Assembly (NCBI RefSeq): GCF_000473105.1
Contig: NZ_KI421498.1
Coordinates: forward strand, 1,798,001 to 1,862,000
DNA length: 64,000 nt
From: Phaeobacter inhibens DSM 16374
Lineage (GTDB): Bacteria > Pseudomonadota > Alphaproteobacteria > Rhodobacterales > Rhodobacteraceae
Reading direction: 5' to 3'
The position numbers and the translations under genes are program-made. Positions 25,519-34,149 of this stretch are shown one piece after another. Below the pieces are notes generated by a model. That model worked only from the letters and a program-made list of their open reading frames with translations, was not told where the DNA came from and ran no database searches. Numbering within the stretch: position 1 is the stretch's first letter; each line of letters starts with the position of its first letter.

Positions 25519-26394
25519 GTGGGGCGTTTCCCCGATGAAGGCCACAGCCGTCTTTGTCGGGTTATGAATGTCAGCGAACGAGTCTTGCGCGACTATCGCA
25601 GCCGTCCCGCCAGCCGAAGGCCGCGAACCGACATGGTTATTCTGGCCCACATCAAGGAACAATCCCGTCTCGGCCCAGGGAGCTACGGTCGCCCGAGGAT
25701 GACTGAAGAGCTGAAGGAACTTGGCCTGAACGTCGGACACCGTCACGTCGGCCGCTTGATGCGCGAGAACGGAATAAGGGTCGAACGCTCAAAGAAATAC
25801 AAGGTAATGACCGACAGCAATCATGCCTTCAACATTGCGCCGAACCTTTTGAACCGGGACTTCTCAGCGGATCAGCCCAACCAGAAATGGGCGGGCGACA
25901 TCAGCTACGTTTGGACACGGGAAGGCTGGCTCTATCTTGCCGTGATTTTGGATTTGCATTCCCGGTGTGTCATCGGCTGGGCCGTGAGCAACCGCATGAA
26001 GCGCGATCTGGCAATCCGAGCACTGAAGATGGCTATCGCCTTACGACAGCCACCAAAAGGCTGCATCCATCATACGGACCGCGGCAGCCAGTACTGTTCG
26101 CACGACTACCAGAAGATCCTGCGCCAGCATGAGTTCCAGGTGTCCCTCTCATGCATGTAAACATGCACTGCCGGGCAGTGGATGAACGGCAAGGGCAATT
26201 GCTACGATAACTCCGCTGTCGAAGCGTTCTTCAAAACCATCAAAGCCGAGCTGATCTGGCTCAGGTCATGGAAAACACGGCGGCAAGCGGAGATGGCGAT
26301 CTTCGAATACATCAATGGCTTCTGCAATTCACGCCGCCGCCACTCAGCACTGGGCTGGAAAAGCCCGGTCACGTTCGACCGGAAAGTGGCCTAA
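25519..26394 (+). pseudogene. IS3-family transposase OrfB, interrupted by a stop
   Basis: The frame holds most of an IS3 OrfB DDE core: aspartate one in KWAGDISYVWTREGWLYLAV and aspartate two in IHHTDRGSQYCSHDYQK. After EFQVSLSCM a TAA at 26,158-26,160 stops it. The same frame resumes with GKGNCYDNSAVEAFFKTIKA, which carries the catalytic glutamate, and ends SPVTFDRKVA at 26,394. Relative to normal OrfB about 11 extra codons are present at the break, and they consist of two perfect palindromes. The N-terminus is also degraded. Not functional as it stands. Confidence 0.8.
26152..26180. repeat. Twin palindrome inside IS3 orfB
   Basis: TGCATGT-AA-ACATGCA (26,152-26,167) overlaps by two bases CACTGCC-G-GGCAGTG (26,166-26,180). 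Both are perfect inverted repeats, and the first contains the TAA that interrupts orfB. They occupy the extra in-frame stretch not found in normal OrfB. Confidence 0.7.
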
Positions 26395-26432
26395 ACGAGC
26401 ACCAGAGGCGGCACAAAACGGGACACGTCCAG

Positions 26433-27329
26433 TTAACCGCTTGCCTGAACCTGTCGCCCGTTTTCCCGGTGCCAGGCACCGACATCAAAAGATACGTGAT
26501 CGCCAAAGCTATCTATCCGGGTTTCCTGCGGCAGGTTGGCCGGGCAGTAGCTGGCTTGGGCGGTCGGCAAATGTTGTACATTGGATTGCGTCGCAAGCCA
26601 CCTGTCTGCGGAAAACAGCGTGCTTTGACGCAAGACCACATTCCAGATGAAGTAGTGGTGCGGGATAACGACGCGCGGTTCTGTCTGGCGGATAATGTCC
26701 TCGGCCATTGGATAGCCAAGGACATGCTCTGAATCGTCGACGGGCAGCAGCAGAATGTCGATGTGCCCTAGCTGCTCCCAGATATGTTTCGGAGGATTGT
26801 GCCGGTTGTCACCCCAATGAAGAATGCGCAGCCCGCCGGTTTCCACCAAAAGCATGCAATTGTCCCAGCTACGGGCATTGTTCGGCGGCAGTACGGGGTT
26901 GCCGCCGAAATAGGCGTTGATTTTCTGGAAGTCGTAAGGCGCGAAAGTTTCGTCGGTGGCGTGTTTGTCAGCGATACCGGTGATTTTCAGGTCGCCAAAA
27001 CCATAAGTTCCGATCAACCGGTCCAGCAGTACGCTGGCGTCCAGCCGGTGCAGCGCGTCATGATCGAAATGAGCATGGGTCGATGCGCCAATGTCCACGC
27101 TGGTTTCCGGAAAGTCATGAAAGAACCAGTCAGCTTTGCCGGTCGGCAGGTTACGCCAGGGGTCGATCATCAACGTGATACCGGCAGGCGTGGTGATCCT
27201 AAAGGCAGATCCGCCGAAATAGGCAATCTCCACGTCATCCTGTTGCGACTGGCAATCTTGCCGATATTCCATCATCCGGTTGTGGTTTCTGGCTGAACGC
27301 CAGGCCGAAAGCCCCGAGTTTATTGTCAT
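26433..27329 (-). CDS. Metallo-beta-lactamase-fold hydrolase at the end of the ABC transporter operon
   Basis: This 298-residue protein has the metal-binding pattern HAHFDHDAL (HxHxDH) near residue 84, then HWGDNRHN around residue 171 and PHHYF around residue 225, as in L-ascorbate-lactonase-like and UlaG-like members of the MBL superfamily. The ATG follows GGAG and lies 18 bp after the ATPase gene. It is therefore probably the last gene of the peptide-type ABC transporter operon and may act on the imported compound. That link is inferred. Its TAA lies directly at the IS3 insertion point; the stop is formed partly by the duplicated target bases. Confidence 0.8.
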   Translation of the reverse strand: MTINSGLSAWRSARNHNRMMEYRQDCQSQQDDVEIAYFGGSAFRITTPAGITLMIDPWRNLPTGKADWFFHDFPETSVDIGASTHAHFDHDALHRLDASVLLDRLIGTYGFGDLKITGIADKHATDETFAPYDFQKINAYFGGNPVLPPNNARSWDNCMLLVETGGLRILHWGDNRHNPPKHIWEQLGHIDILLLPVDDSEHVLGYPMAEDIIRQTEPRVVIPHHYFIWNVVLRQSTLFSADRWLATQSNVQHLPTAQASYCPANLPQETRIDSFGDHVSFDVGAWHRENGRQVQASG

Positions 27330-27347
27330 GATGCTCCGCCCGCCATG

Positions 27348-28313
27348 TTACTCTGCCAGATGGCAGGCAACCCGGCTGCCATTAATGTTGCGCATCTGTG
27401 GACGGACTTGTGAGCACTGCGCGGTTGCAATCGGACAGCGCGGATGGAACGCGCAGCCAGACGGCGGATTGATCGGGTCGGGAATTTCGCCTTGGGGTGG
27501 CTCCACCTCACGGCCAAACGCGTCCATTTTAGGTGCCGCTGCCAACAGCATCTGAGTATAGGGGTGTTTGGGGGCCTCAAACAGATCGTCGGGGGCTGCC
27601 TCCTCGACCAGGCGGCCCAGATACAGCACGCCAATCCTGTCGGAGATATGACGCACCACCGTCAGATCATGGCTGATGAACAGATAGGTGAGGCCGAGGT
27701 CGTCCTTAAGATCGCTCATAAGGTTCAGCACTTGTGCCTGCACTGAAACATCAAGTGCCGAGGTCGGTTCATCGCAGACGATCAGCCGGGGCTGGGAGGC
27801 CAACGAACGGGCGATGCAGATCCGCTGGCGCTGGCCGCCGGAAAACTCATGCGGGAACTTGTCTGCGTCTTCTGCCGAAAGGCCAACCTGCTCCAGCAGA
27901 CGCTCCGCCAGCTCTTTGGTTTCTCCGCCCTTGGCGGCGACAGGCTCAGCGATAATGTCGCGCACCCGCCAGCGCGGATTCATCGACGCATAGGGATCCT
28001 GAAAGATCATCTGGATCGCGTCGCGTGCTTTGGTAATCGCAACGGCATCCGTTTCCCGGTTCAGGTCCACGCCCGAAACTTTGACGGCGCCGCTAGAGTT
28101 TTCCAAAAGGCCGACCACCATCTTGCCGATGGTAGACTTGCCAGATCCGCTTTCGCCCACCAGCGAGTAAACGGTCTTTTCCTTGATGTCGAAGCTGACA
28201 TCCGAGACCGCAGTCAAATGCGATTTGGGCAACCGTTCCAGCACCCGGTTCAGCCAGGGTTTGGAAACGTCGAAGACCCGGGTCAGCTCATTGACGGAAA
28301 CGATGGCGTTCAT
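27348..28313 (-). CDS. Dipeptide/oligopeptide ABC transporter ATP-binding protein (OppF/DppF-like)
   Basis: This 321-residue ABC ATPase has Walker A GESGSGKST (about residue 53), signature FSGGQRQRICIARSL (about 160) and Walker B LIVCDEPTSALD. The C-terminal oligo/dipeptide extension has GCAFHPRCPIATAQC, the cysteine segment typical of this subfamily. It energises transport in partnership with the OppD-like ATPase. Its start overlaps the stop of that gene by four bases. Confidence 0.93.
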   Translation of the reverse strand: MNAIVSVNELTRVFDVSKPWLNRVLERLPKSHLTAVSDVSFDIKEKTVYSLVGESGSGKSTIGKMVVGLLENSSGAVKVSGVDLNRETDAVAITKARDAIQMIFQDPYASMNPRWRVRDIIAEPVAAKGGETKELAERLLEQVGLSAEDADKFPHEFSGGQRQRICIARSLASQPRLIVCDEPTSALDVSVQAQVLNLMSDLKDDLGLTYLFISHDLTVVRHISDRIGVLYLGRLVEEAAPDDLFEAPKHPYTQMLLAAAPKMDAFGREVEPPQGEIPDPINPPSGCAFHPRCPIATAQCSQVRPQMRNINGSRVACHLAE

Positions 28314-29290
28314 GCTGCGCCCTCCAGTTTGATTGCATGCCAGCAGGCCGAACGTCCACTGTCGGCCTCAAGCGTGGGCGGCGAGCCGTTGCGGCAGCGT
28401 TCAGTTGCCCGTTCACAGCGCGGCGAAAAAGCACAACCCGGCGGCAGGCTGTGCAGCCGCGGCATAGCGCCGGGGATCTGGCGCAGGCGGTGCTGCCCGG
28501 CCGATGCCGAAGGTGTCGAACCCATCAACCCGTCCGTATAAGGGTGGCGCGGTCGGGTGACTACGTCACGCACATCGCCGATTTCAGCCATGCGGCCCGC
28601 ATACATCACCGCCACACGGTCAGCAGCTTCTGCAATTACCCCCATGTCATGGGTGATCAGCATCACCGCAGTACCGCGTTCACGGCACAACCGTTTGAGC
28701 AGCGCGATGATCTGCGCCTGCACCGAAACATCCAGCGCGGTCGTAGGCTCATCTGCGATGATCAAGGAGGGCTCGGCGCACAGGGCAAGCGCAATCACAA
28801 CCCGCTGGCGCATACCGCCGGAAAACTCGTGCGGGTAGCTGTCGATACGCTCGGAAGCTGCCGGGATGCCGACTTCTTCCAACGCAGCAATAGCGCGGGC
28901 ACGGGCCTCAGGCTTGGTCAGCTCCAGATGCTCCATCATGGTTTCGGTTAGCTGATCGCCGATCCGCAACAGCGGGTTGAGCGAGGTCAGCGGATCCTGG
29001 AAGATCATGCCGATCTCTTTGCCGCGCAGCCGCCGCATTTTTTCACGCGGGAGGTTGTCGATACGCTGCCCGTTCAGCCGGATCTCACCTCCGGTGATGC
29101 GGGCAGGCGGGTTCAAAAGGCCTATGACTGCATTGCCGGCCATGGACTTGCCTGCGCCGCTCTCGCCGACGACGCCGAGGATTTCGCCCGGGGCAATGTC
29201 ATAGCTGACCTTGTCGGTGGCGCAGAGCCGCGCATGACGGGTTGGAATTTCGACCACAAGGTCACGAATGGAAAGGACAGGATCAGTCAT
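28310..29290 (-). CDS. Dipeptide/oligopeptide ABC transporter ATP-binding protein (OppD/DppD-like)
   Basis: This 326-residue ABC ATPase has Walker A GESGAGKSMAG (the usual second Ser/Thr is Met after GKS), signature FSGGMRQRVVIALAL and Walker B LIIADEPTTALD. The C-terminal PPGCAFSPRCERATERC is the family's cysteine motif. Head-to-tail overlaps with the permease gene upstream and the second ATPase gene downstream point to tight coupling in one operon. Confidence 0.93.
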   Translation of the reverse strand: MTDPVLSIRDLVVEIPTRHARLCATDKVSYDIAPGEILGVVGESGAGKSMAGNAVIGLLNPPARITGGEIRLNGQRIDNLPREKMRRLRGKEIGMIFQDPLTSLNPLLRIGDQLTETMMEHLELTKPEARARAIAALEEVGIPAASERIDSYPHEFSGGMRQRVVIALALCAEPSLIIADEPTTALDVSVQAQIIALLKRLCRERGTAVMLITHDMGVIAEAADRVAVMYAGRMAEIGDVRDVVTRPRHPYTDGLMGSTPSASAGQHRLRQIPGAMPRLHSLPPGCAFSPRCERATERCRNGSPPTLEADSGRSACWHAIKLEGAA

Positions 29291-30204
29291 TAGCGCAACT
29301 TCGGATTGAGGGCATCGCGCAGCCAGTCACCCAGCATGTTCACGCTCAGCGCAAGTGTTAGGAGGGTCAGGGCGGGGAACAGAAGGATCCACCACTCACC
29401 GGAGAACAGGAAACCCTGGCCAATCCGGATCAAAGTGCCCAGCGAAGGCTGTGTAGGCGGCGCACCGACACCCAAAAAGCTGAGTGTAGCTTCGGCGATA
29501 ATGGCCAGCGCCAGGGAGATCGTCGCAATGACCAGAACCGGAGACAGGACGTTAGGGAGGAGATGGCGGATCATGATGACCCACTTGGAACGTCCGATCA
29601 GCCGCGCCGCCTGCACATACTCCCGGTTTTTTTCGACGAGCGTCGCACCGCGGACCACACGGGCGAATTGGACCCATTCACCCAGGCCGATGGCCAGGAT
29701 CAGGACCCAGATCGCCATCTGGTCGCGGTATTCAACCGGGGTAACCCCTTTGACGATCCCGAAAATCAGCATGGCGACCAAGATTGAAGGGAAGGTGAGC
29801 TGCACATCGGCAACCCGCATGATGATGGTTTCGGTCCAGCCGCCGACATAGCCGGCAAGCAAGCCAAGGATAATGCCCAGAACCATCGCAAATGTAACGG
29901 ACAGAACGCCGACCATCAGCGAAATGCGCATGCCGTATAGAATGGTTGAAAACACGTCCCGGCCCTGATCGTCAGTTCCCAGCAGGAAGACTTCCCCGGT
30001 GAATTCATTGGGGTGCATCGGTTTTGAAAAACCGTTCATCAGGTTCAGGGTTGCCGGGTCGAACGGGTTGTGCGGTGCGATAAGCGGAGCAAGGATCACT
30101 GCCAGTGCCAAGACCAGCACGATCAGTGCGGACACCACCGCGACGGGAGAGTTTCGGAAGTTCCAGGCGAGGTCGGAATGCCAGATGTTTTTGAGTTTTT
30201 GCAT
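29290..30204 (-). CDS. ABC transporter permease (OppC/DppC-like)
   Basis: This 304-residue inner-membrane permease has an N-terminal OppC-type segment (RNSPVAVVSALIVLVLALAV) and about six helices. The cytoplasmic coupling loop EYVQAARLIGRSKWVIMIRH lies near residue 205. The start codon shares one base with the stop of the OppB-like gene. It forms the membrane channel with OppB. Confidence 0.92.
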   Translation of the reverse strand: MQKLKNIWHSDLAWNFRNSPVAVVSALIVLVLALAVILAPLIAPHNPFDPATLNLMNGFSKPMHPNEFTGEVFLLGTDDQGRDVFSTILYGMRISLMVGVLSVTFAMVLGIILGLLAGYVGGWTETIIMRVADVQLTFPSILVAMLIFGIVKGVTPVEYRDQMAIWVLILAIGLGEWVQFARVVRGATLVEKNREYVQAARLIGRSKWVIMIRHLLPNVLSPVLVIATISLALAIIAEATLSFLGVGAPPTQPSLGTLIRIGQGFLFSGEWWILLFPALTLLTLALSVNMLGDWLRDALNPKLR

Positions 30205-31184
30205 TAGTGAGCTCCTGCCTTGCTGGTCCGCAGGCGCGGGTCGATAAGGAAGTAAAGAAGGTCAACAATCAGGTTGATGCCAACAAAGAGAACCGAAATC
30301 AGCATCAGATAAGCTGCCATTACAGGGATATCGACGAACTGAACCGCGTTGATGAACAACAGTCCTACGCCCGGCCACTGAAAGACGGTCTCGGTGATGA
30401 TCGCAAAAGCAATGATGCTGCCCAATTGCAGGCCGATGATGGTGATGACAGGCACCATGGTGTTGACTAGCGCATGGCGGAAGTAGACTGCCCTTTCCCC
30501 TAGGCCCCGGGCCCGGGCAAACCGGATGTAGTCGGTGCGCAGAACTTCCAGCATTTCCGAACGGACAAGCCGCATGATCAGCGTCATCTGGTATAGGCCA
30601 AGCGTGATGCTGGGCAGAACCAGAGACATAAGGCCGCTTTTGGTCAGAAACCCGGTGGACCATTGTCCAAGCATCACCGTCTCTCCGCGCCCGAAGGAGG
30701 GCAGCCAGCCCAATTCAACCGAAAACACATAAATCAGCAGTATACCGATCAGGAAGGTTGGCAGGGAGACCCCTATCAGGGAGGCGGTCATAATGGTATT
30801 CGCCAGCCAGCCATCCCGCCGGATGGCCGTGAGGACCCCCAGTCCGATACCAAGCACCATAGCCAGGGTGCCCGAAACCAGCGCCAATTCAAGTGTGGCG
30901 GGCGCGCGCTCAATCAGGATGTCTGCGACGGGCCGCCCCTGACGGTAACTGAGACCGAAATTGCCCTGGGCGGCGTTTTCAAGAAAGCGCCAGTATTGGA
31001 CCGGAAACGGTTGATCCAATCCCAGGTCGGCGCGCAGGCGTACAACGTCTTCGGTGGTGCGCTCCTGTCCCAGCATGTTCTCGATCGGGTCGCCCACAAA
31101 GCGGAACATGGAAAAGGCGACAAGACCGACCACAAACAGGACCAGAACGGACTGCATTATGCGGCGGATGATATAGGCTAACAT
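30204..31184 (-). CDS. ABC transporter permease (OppB/DppB-like)
   Basis: This 326-residue permease starts MLAYIIRRIMQSVLVLFVVG, the usual DppB N-terminus. It contains TDYIRFARARGLGERAVYFR, the EAA coupling loop near residue 225, and six predicted helices. It lies 112 bp downstream of the binding-protein gene, with a hairpin in between, and is fused to the OppC gene by a one-base overlap. Confidence 0.93.
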   Translation of the reverse strand: MLAYIIRRIMQSVLVLFVVGLVAFSMFRFVGDPIENMLGQERTTEDVVRLRADLGLDQPFPVQYWRFLENAAQGNFGLSYRQGRPVADILIERAPATLELALVSGTLAMVLGIGLGVLTAIRRDGWLANTIMTASLIGVSLPTFLIGILLIYVFSVELGWLPSFGRGETVMLGQWSTGFLTKSGLMSLVLPSITLGLYQMTLIMRLVRSEMLEVLRTDYIRFARARGLGERAVYFRHALVNTMVPVITIIGLQLGSIIAFAIITETVFQWPGVGLLFINAVQFVDIPVMAAYLMLISVLFVGINLIVDLLYFLIDPRLRTSKAGAH

Positions 31185-31259
31185 TGACTTTGATCTCCCT
31201 GACCGAAGATTGCGGCAGTCCGCGGGGATGTTCCCCGCAAGCGGACGCGTGCTCCGGCG

Positions 31260-31285
31260 CAGGCACCCTCACACAGGGGTGCCTG
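31260..31285 (-). terminator. Intra-operon hairpin between the binding-protein and permease genes
   Basis: CAGGCACCC and GGGTGCCTG form a 9-bp perfect stem with an 8-base loop in the 112-bp gap. There is no T-run after it on the minus strand. Such hairpins often stabilise the binding-protein mRNA end or cause partial termination, giving more binding protein than permease. Confidence 0.55.
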
Positions 31286-31296
31286 ACTGGTTTTCC

Positions 31297-32877
31297 TTAT
31301 TTGAAGGCGAAGTATTTGAACTTCGGGCTGTCTTCCGGATCGACGATTGCGTCGACATGGGACTTCATGCCCCAGTTCAGCACCTGATGGTGAATCGGGA
31401 GGTACAGCACATCTTCCTGCACCTGGTCCCAGATCGCGCCAATCGATTCATTGCGTGCGGCGATATTGGTCTCGCTCGCCAGTGCCTCGATTGCTTTGTC
31501 CAGTTCGGCGTTTGAATAGCGTGTGCTGTTCCACGACCCATAAGCCTCGCCTTTGGAATGAACCAGAAAGTTGAAGATGTACTCTGAGTCATAGGTCGGA
31601 ACACCCCAGCCCAGCATGTAGAAGTCGGATTCCAGATTGTTGATCAGCGGAAAATGCTGGGCCTTGGGTTTCGCATCCAGGTTCACGTTGATGCCGATCT
31701 GAGCGAACATACCGACCGAAGCCTGGCAGATTGCCTCATCATTGATGTAGCGATCGTTCGGGCAGTCCAGCTTGATTGAGAAACCGTCGCCGTATCCCGC
31801 CTCTTCCATCAGCGCCTTTGCCGCTGCGATATCTGTTGCCGGAACCTTGTCCAATTCGGCAGTCCAGCCGTTCACGAAGGGCGGCAGCGCCACGCCCGCA
31901 GGCTCCGATTGGCCGCGCATCACGATTTTCTGGATGGCTTCGCGGTTGATTGCCATGTTCATCGCCTGGCGCACGCGCACGTCTGACAGCGGGTTCCTGC
32001 CATCGACATTGTCGTTGGCCAGATCCGCATCGCCCTGGTTCATGCCAAAGAAGATCACCCGGTTCTGCGGTGCCTTGCGCACGTCCAGGCCTTCTGAACC
32101 GTCCACACGGGAAAGATCCTGCACTGGCACGTCCTGGATGAAGTCCACTTCACCGGACAGAAGGGCAGCGACACGGGTCGCCGGATTCTGGATCGGCGAT
32201 GCTTCAATCCGGGTCACTTGCAGCGGGAACTGCCCCAGGCCCCAGTAGCCGTCAAAACGCTCCAGCACGGTTTTCACGTCCGGCTCGCGGCTGACCACCT
32301 TATAGGGGCCTGTGCCGTTAGCATTTTTGGCAGCATAGGTGCTTTCGCCGCCCTCATAGTCCTGCACATCGACAGCATCGTTGGCCTCGGCCCACCCCTT
32401 GTCCATGATCAAGAGGTTGGTGAGGTTGTTCGGCATGATCGGGTTCGGACCCTTAGTCACGATCTCAACCCTGTAGGGGCCCGTGGCGCGGACTTCGGCG
32501 ACCGAAGCAAGAACCTCGCGGTAGTTGCTTTTTTCGGTCATTGCCCTGTTTATCGAAAACACGACATCTTCACTGTCAAAATCCGCACCATCGTGGAATT
32601 TAACGCCGTCACGCAGCGTGAAAGTCCAGACATTGGGATCGCTTTCAGAAGGTCTCCATTCGGTCGCCAGTCCAGGAACCAGCCCGCCCTTCATATCGCG
32701 GTCCACGAGCGGTTCCATGATTTGGCGGCCGAGTGTGATCGTCGGACCCTCGTTCTGAGCATGTGGATCCAGGGTCAGTGCATCGCCTGCGCGTGCCCAT
32801 TTCAGGGTTTCGGCTTCAGCCGAACACACGGCTCCTGCGTAAAACACGCTTGTAAGCAGCAGTGATTTGAGTTTCAT
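31297..32877 (-). CDS. Peptide/nickel-type ABC transporter substrate-binding protein (SBP family 5)
   Basis: A 526-residue product starts at MKLKSLLLTSVFYAGAVCSA, a Sec signal peptide cleaved near AEAE. GGAGGAAAA precedes the ATG, and the longer open frame was not used. The mature part has LKWARAGDALTLDPHAQNEG and the family-5 segment PSESDPNVWTFTLRDGVKFHDG near residue 95. It is periplasmic and delivers its ligand to the permease pair. The family also binds compounds other than peptides, for example opines, sugars and nickel chelates, so the true ligand is open. The hydrolase at the end of the operon hints at a lactone- or ester-like compound. Confidence 0.9.
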   Translation of the reverse strand: MKLKSLLLTSVFYAGAVCSAEAETLKWARAGDALTLDPHAQNEGPTITLGRQIMEPLVDRDMKGGLVPGLATEWRPSESDPNVWTFTLRDGVKFHDGADFDSEDVVFSINRAMTEKSNYREVLASVAEVRATGPYRVEIVTKGPNPIMPNNLTNLLIMDKGWAEANDAVDVQDYEGGESTYAAKNANGTGPYKVVSREPDVKTVLERFDGYWGLGQFPLQVTRIEASPIQNPATRVAALLSGEVDFIQDVPVQDLSRVDGSEGLDVRKAPQNRVIFFGMNQGDADLANDNVDGRNPLSDVRVRQAMNMAINREAIQKIVMRGQSEPAGVALPPFVNGWTAELDKVPATDIAAAKALMEEAGYGDGFSIKLDCPNDRYINDEAICQASVGMFAQIGINVNLDAKPKAQHFPLINNLESDFYMLGWGVPTYDSEYIFNFLVHSKGEAYGSWNSTRYSNAELDKAIEALASETNIAARNESIGAIWDQVQEDVLYLPIHHQVLNWGMKSHVDAIVDPEDSPKFKYFAFK

Positions 32878-34149
32878 ATTTTTCCTCCATGTTGCCCCCA
32901 AAATGCAAGGCGTGACCGTTCGGCAAATCATCGGATTTGCCGCTAAGCGCCTTCAGCGGAGCCATATTATTGAGACAAAGCCTTGCGTCCCTCCACGATA
33001 CGCAAGACAGCTTCATTTATACGCGACGGCCTACAAGACAGAGCTGCGTGTAGACAGGTTACCTAAGGTTTGAAGTAATAATGAACGCAATAATTGAAGT
33101 TTTGGGAAAATTTTCTATCAAATGACCCGTTATTTCAAGAACAACAGATCAAGGCCGCAGAATTCAAAGTTACCTGATGGGCGGCTGGACGTAGCTACTA
33201 ACTTAGCTTGCGCGTTGTGATATTTTTTTCCGAAAACCGCGCACCAGGGTCGGCTAGCAGAGGTTTTTTTTCCTCATACGACTCCTCAGATCCAATCCGC
33301 CGGAGCTGAAATGCTACCAACAATTGGCGGATTCTTTCCGCAGACGCAGGTTTCTCTGGATCGGAATAGTGCGTGTTAGGTATTATCTGCCGTTAGGGTG
33401 CAGTGCACGAACGGCAGGAAAGTCCGGCTCCTTGTTAGCAGATCCTGGCTGCAGCGAAGGAACGGCCTAAATTCCTCACCTCAGAGTGGCTTTGAATGGC
33501 CGGTCTCGTGACATCGGCCGCAACGCAGCGATGAGCCTACCGCACCTGCAAGCGAATGCTGCGTCAGCAAACACCTGTAACGGCAATGGCAGCAATGCCC
33601 CGCTCACTGCCAATCCAAGCCCGACCAAGTGATGGGCCTCTATGTCTCGGCCATCTGCCGTTTGATCCTAGCTGTATGAAGTTCAGCTTTTTCCATTCAG
33701 ATAGTCCAGCTTGTTGGTAGTTCGGGGCGAGAGTGCCCCCTATGAGTGCGAACAAATGAGCACGGGACCTTATTCAATTGATCAAAAACGGGGCCAGCTC
33801 TGCCGTCCTCGCCGCAAAGAAAATCGTGATTACTTCAAAGTATCCTACCCGGTACACTTGCACAGCTAAAGCGGAATTTCTGATATGCCCATGCAGCTTA
33901 TGGGAGATTTTAGACTTGAGTTGCGTGGGGGGCCAGTTGGTTGTGGCACGATATGACAACGACAGCTAGTTCATGGAGCCCGACGAGAAGTTTCGTGCAA
34001 AGGCATTTCGACCTTCACTGCGTTCTGCCAAAGCCAAGGGTCGGCAGGGCGTGCAGCAGACTTTCTGCTTCGGTCCGGGCATCTCTCAGAGCGCTTTGAA
34101 CACGCTTGGTTTAGCAGCGCTAAAAAATGTTCCAAGACTGGGTACAAAT
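32878..34149. other. Long apparently non-coding stretch between the ABC operon and the phage locus
   Basis: About 1.27 kb has no credible gene. Short frames on both strands lack ribosome-binding sites and family motifs. The right end of the minus-strand ABC operon promoter must lie in the first 200 bases. The stretch is visibly AT-richer than its left side between 33,060 and 33,300. It contains a stem-loop (33,387-33,417) resembling one at 60,691-60,726. It looks like decayed DNA at an integration hotspot. Confidence 0.5.
33387..33417. repeat. Stem-loop with CTGCCGTT/AACGGCAG arms
   Basis: CTGCCGTT at 33,387-33,394 is complementary to AACGGCAG at 33,410-33,417, around a 15-base loop. The same arm sequence forms the core of a longer stem-loop at 60,691-60,726 in another non-coding gap, so it may be a dispersed repeat of this genome. 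Confidence 0.5.

Larger units (their letters stand above)
25192..26431 (+). mobile_element. IS3-family insertion sequence, defective
   Basis: An element of about 1.24 kb holds orfA and orfB of an IS3-type transposase. Imperfect inverted ends are seen: left AGGACCTGTCGCGGTTTGA and right, read inward on the other strand, TGGACGTGTCCCGTTTTG. Both run on to TGCCGC. The three-base direct repeat GTT (25,189-25,191 and 26,432-26,434) is a plausible target duplication, as expected for IS3. The element has lost function: orfB has an in-frame stop and the orfA/orfB junction is abnormal. Confidence 0.75.

Noticed and set aside
33407-33432. GGAAAGTCCGG-CTCC, similar to a conserved stretch of RNase P RNA
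   Set aside because: One base of the conserved motif is missing and none of the other RNase P RNA conserved regions follows at the expected distance, so no rnpB gene is claimed.
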